A stretch of 64,000 nucleotides of DNA from contig CAVTZH010000001.1 of the NCBI GenBank assembly GCA_963739175.1, forward strand, positions 1,302,001 to 1,366,000, written 5' to 3'. Below the pieces are notes generated by a model that was not told where the DNA came from, did no database searches, and worked only from the letters and a program-made list of their open reading frames with translations. Shown in pieces: positions 62,051-64,000 of the stretch. Every line of letters starts with the position of its first letter. Position 1 is the stretch's first letter. Made by a program: the position numbers and the translations under genes. The stretch comes from VAZQ01 sp963739175 (lineage in GTDB: Bacteria; Pseudomonadota; Alphaproteobacteria; Rhizobiales; Xanthobacteraceae).

Positions 62051-64000
62051 ATGTCCGCCATCGACCGCGGTTTCGAAAGCCTCAGTCTCTCCGACAGCCT
62101 GCGTGAGGCGCTGCGGCGCCGCATGCGCGAGCTGATCGGCCTGTCGCTGATCATCTTTGCGATGCTGCTGGTGACGGCGCTCGGCTCGTGGTCGACGCAG
62201 GATCCGTCGCTCAGCCACGCCACCAATGCCCCGGTGCGCAATCTGCTCGGTTTTCCCGGCGCCATCGTCGCCGACCTGATGATGCAGTTGTTCGGTATTG
62301 CGTCGGTGGCGCTGGTGCTGCCGATCGCGGTCTGGGGCTGGCGGTTCGTCGGCCACCGCGCGCTCTACCGCGAGCGGCTGCGGCTCGTCACCTGGGTCGC
62401 AGCGGTGGTGCTGACCGCGAGCTTTGCGGCCTGCCTGCCGCGCACCGCGGCGTGGCCGCTGCCGGCCGGCCTCGGCGGCGTCACCGGCGACGCGCTGCTG
62501 CGCTTCGCGGTGTGGGTCGCCGGCAATGACGTGCTCGGCATCGCGCGGCTGATCGTCGGCATCGCGGCCGGCATTGGTGCCTCGCTCGCGCTCGCGCTGA
62601 CGCTCGGCTTCGGCTGGCAGGCGCCGGAAGAAGTGGAAGCGCCGCGCAAGAGCCGCCGCAAGCTCAAGGTGGGCGACGAAGAGGTCGAAGAGGAGGAGCC
62701 GGAGGAGGAACCGCGGCGCCGCTGGATCTCGCTCGGCTTCTTCACGCACGGATTCCTCAGCCTCAAGGCGCGGCTGGCGCGCTGGCGCGAACGCCGCACG
62801 ACCCAGCGCATCACCTTCCGCGGACAGTCGCCGGAACGCTCGAATGGACGGGTCGAGCCGCGCTTCGGCGACTACCAGACGGCGTTGCGCGAGCTCGAGA
62901 TGGAGGACGGGTCGGAGGAGGACGAGGACGACGATGAGACGCCCCGCGCCCGCAAGCCGCGCGCGGCCGCGCCGAAACCGCAGCGCCGCGGCAAGTATGT
63001 GCTGCCGTCGCTCGACGTGCTGTCGACACCGAAGCGCGGCGAGCGCACCACGCTCTCGAGCGACCTCATCCAGGCCAACGCCACCGCGCTCGAAGGCGTG
63101 CTCGGCGACTTCGGCGTGCGCGGCGAGATCATCAATGCGCGCCCGGGTCCGGTGGTCACGCTCTACGAGCTGGAACCCGCGCCCGGCATCAAGTCGTCGC
63201 GCGTGATCGGGCTTTCCGACGACATCGCCCGCTCCATGAGCGCGCTGTCCGCGCGCGTCGCGGTGGTGTCCGGCCGCAACGCCATCGGCATCGAGCTGCC
63301 TAATCCGAACCGCGAGAAGGTCTATCTGCGCGAATTGCTCGCGGCCGACGACTACAACGAAACATCGGCCAAGCTGCCGCTCTGCCTCGGCAAGACCATC
63401 GGCGGCGAGTCCGTGATCGTCGATCTCACGCGCATGCCGCATCTGCTGATCGCCGGCACCACCGGCTCCGGCAAGTCGGTCGCCATCAACACCATGATCC
63501 TGAGCCTGCTCTACCGGCTCACGCCGGATCAGTGCCGGCTGATCATGGTCGATCCGAAGATGCTCGAACTCTCGGTCTACGATGCGATCCCGCATCTGCT
63601 GACGCCGGTTGTCACCGACCCCAAGAAGGCGATCGTCGCACTGAAGTGGGCCGTCCGTGAAATGGAAGAGCGCTACAAGAAGATGTCGAAGCTCGGCGTG
63701 CGCAACATCGACGGCTACAATGCGCGCGTGGTCGAGGCCAAGGGGAAGGGCGAGAAGCTCTCGCGCACCGTCCACACCGGCTACGACAAGGAATCGGGCG
63801 AGGCGATCTACGAGGCGGAGGAGCTCGATCTCGAGCCGCTGCCCTATATCGTCATCATCGTGGACGAAATGGCCGACCTGATGATGGTCGCCGGCAAGGA
63901 CATCGAAGGCGCGGTGCAGCGGCTGGCGCAGATGGCGCGCGCCGCCGGCCTGCATGTGATCCTCGCCACGCAACGGCCGTCGGTCGACGTCATCACCGGC
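62051..64000 (+). CDS. ftsK: DNA translocase FtsK (5' portion, truncated by window end)
   Basis: FtsK anchors at the division septum and pumps DNA to resolve chromosome dimers. The visible 650 residues start MSAIDRGFESLSLSD, then four to five transmembrane helices (IGLSLIIFAMLLVTALGSW and following, to about residue 195), a charged Glu/Arg-rich linker (EEVEEEEPEEEPRRRWIS; DGSEEDEDDDETPRARKP), and the motor: LIQANATALEGVLGDFGVRG, Walker A AGTTGSGKSVAINTM (about 468-482) and Walker B YIVIIVDEMADLMMVAGKD. The window ends at ILATQRPSVDVITG; the rest of the motor and the gamma DNA-reading domain are missing. The frame is open to the last base. Confidence 0.96.
   Translation, partial: MSAIDRGFESLSLSDSLREALRRRMRELIGLSLIIFAMLLVTALGSWSTQDPSLSHATNAPVRNLLGFPGAIVADLMMQLFGIASVALVLPIAVWGWRFVGHRALYRERLRLVTWVAAVVLTASFAACLPRTAAWPLPAGLGGVTGDALLRFAVWVAGNDVLGIARLIVGIAAGIGASLALALTLGFGWQAPEEVEAPRKSRRKLKVGDEEVEEEEPEEEPRRRWISLGFFTHGFLSLKARLARWRERRTTQRITFRGQSPERSNGRVEPRFGDYQTALRELEMEDGSEEDEDDDETPRARKPRAAAPKPQRRGKYVLPSLDVLSTPKRGERTTLSSDLIQANATALEGVLGDFGVRGEIINARPGPVVTLYELEPAPGIKSSRVIGLSDDIARSMSALSARVAVVSGRNAIGIELPNPNREKVYLRELLAADDYNETSAKLPLCLGKTIGGESVIVDLTRMPHLLIAGTTGSGKSVAINTMILSLLYRLTPDQCRLIMVDPKMLELSVYDAIPHLLTPVVTDPKKAIVALKWAVREMEERYKKMSKLGVRNIDGYNARVVEAKGKGEKLSRTVHTGYDKESGEAIYEAEELDLEPLPYIVIIVDEMADLMMVAGKDIEGAVQRLAQMARAAGLHVILATQRPSVDVITG

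Noticed and set aside
60911..63973. A 1020-residue open frame on the minus strand opposite the aminotransferase and ftsK
   Set aside because: It is the antisense of two well-supported genes; high GC at third codon positions leaves the reverse frame open. The composition is Arg/Ala/Gly/Asp/Gln-rich without any family pattern.

Overview
The window looks like a GC-rich alphaproteobacterial chromosome of the order Hyphomicrobiales (Bradyrhizobium / Rhodopseudomonas / Xanthobacteraceae type). This rests on gene content and order: rsmB - heparinase II/III - purH, a 180-kDa-type NAD-glutamate dehydrogenase, six orphan Bug/TctC-type solute-binding proteins, and the order YbaK - YbbN-like thioredoxin - LON-substrate domain - Trm112 - ubiH - tesB - two glnK/amtB modules - aminotransferase - ftsK. 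The genus is inferred only.

Layout. 0-11 kb: an unknown lipoprotein and membrane protein, an L,D-transpeptidase, htpX, recQ, rsmB, a heparinase-fold protein and purH. 11-18 kb: glutamate dehydrogenase and gamma-glutamyltranspeptidase. 18-27 kb: a long minus-strand block with two tandem EamA transporters, four Bug receptors, a DapA-like lyase and an ornithine-cyclodeaminase-like protein, probably uptake and catabolism of unknown carboxylates or amino acids. 27-31 kb: an ABC ATPase with a permease fused to an M1 metallopeptidase. 31-42 kb: Bug receptor, class II aldolase, tRNA-Gly, proofreading and thioredoxin genes, a DEAD-box helicase/IF-1 pair, Trm112, GST, hydrolases and ubiH. 42.7-50.6 kb: a glycan-modification island (three FkbM methyltransferases, four glycosyltransferase-like proteins, one C-methyltransferase-like protein). 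51-57 kb: two PII/ammonium-transporter modules separated by an RTX-repeat protein on the opposite strand. 57-64 kb: MmgE/PrpD protein with a Bug receptor, a TIR-transmembrane protein behind a textbook CRP-type palindrome, an aminotransferase, and ftsK running off the end.

Data quality matters. At least twelve single-base frameshifts break eleven genes that otherwise read as intact, including rsmB (twice), htpX, the DEAD-box helicase and amtB. Ten are extra bases and two are missing bases. So many lesions in housekeeping genes point to indel errors in the assembly, so I give each such gene as one CDS spanning both frames and mark the break.

No rRNA, CRISPR array, transposase, integrase or phage gene was seen. 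The items most worth following are the TIR-TM protein and its upstream palindrome, the permease-peptidase fusion, the paired membrane-tailed FkbM proteins of the glycan island, the RTX insertion in the nitrogen locus, and an in-frame palindromic insertion in purH.
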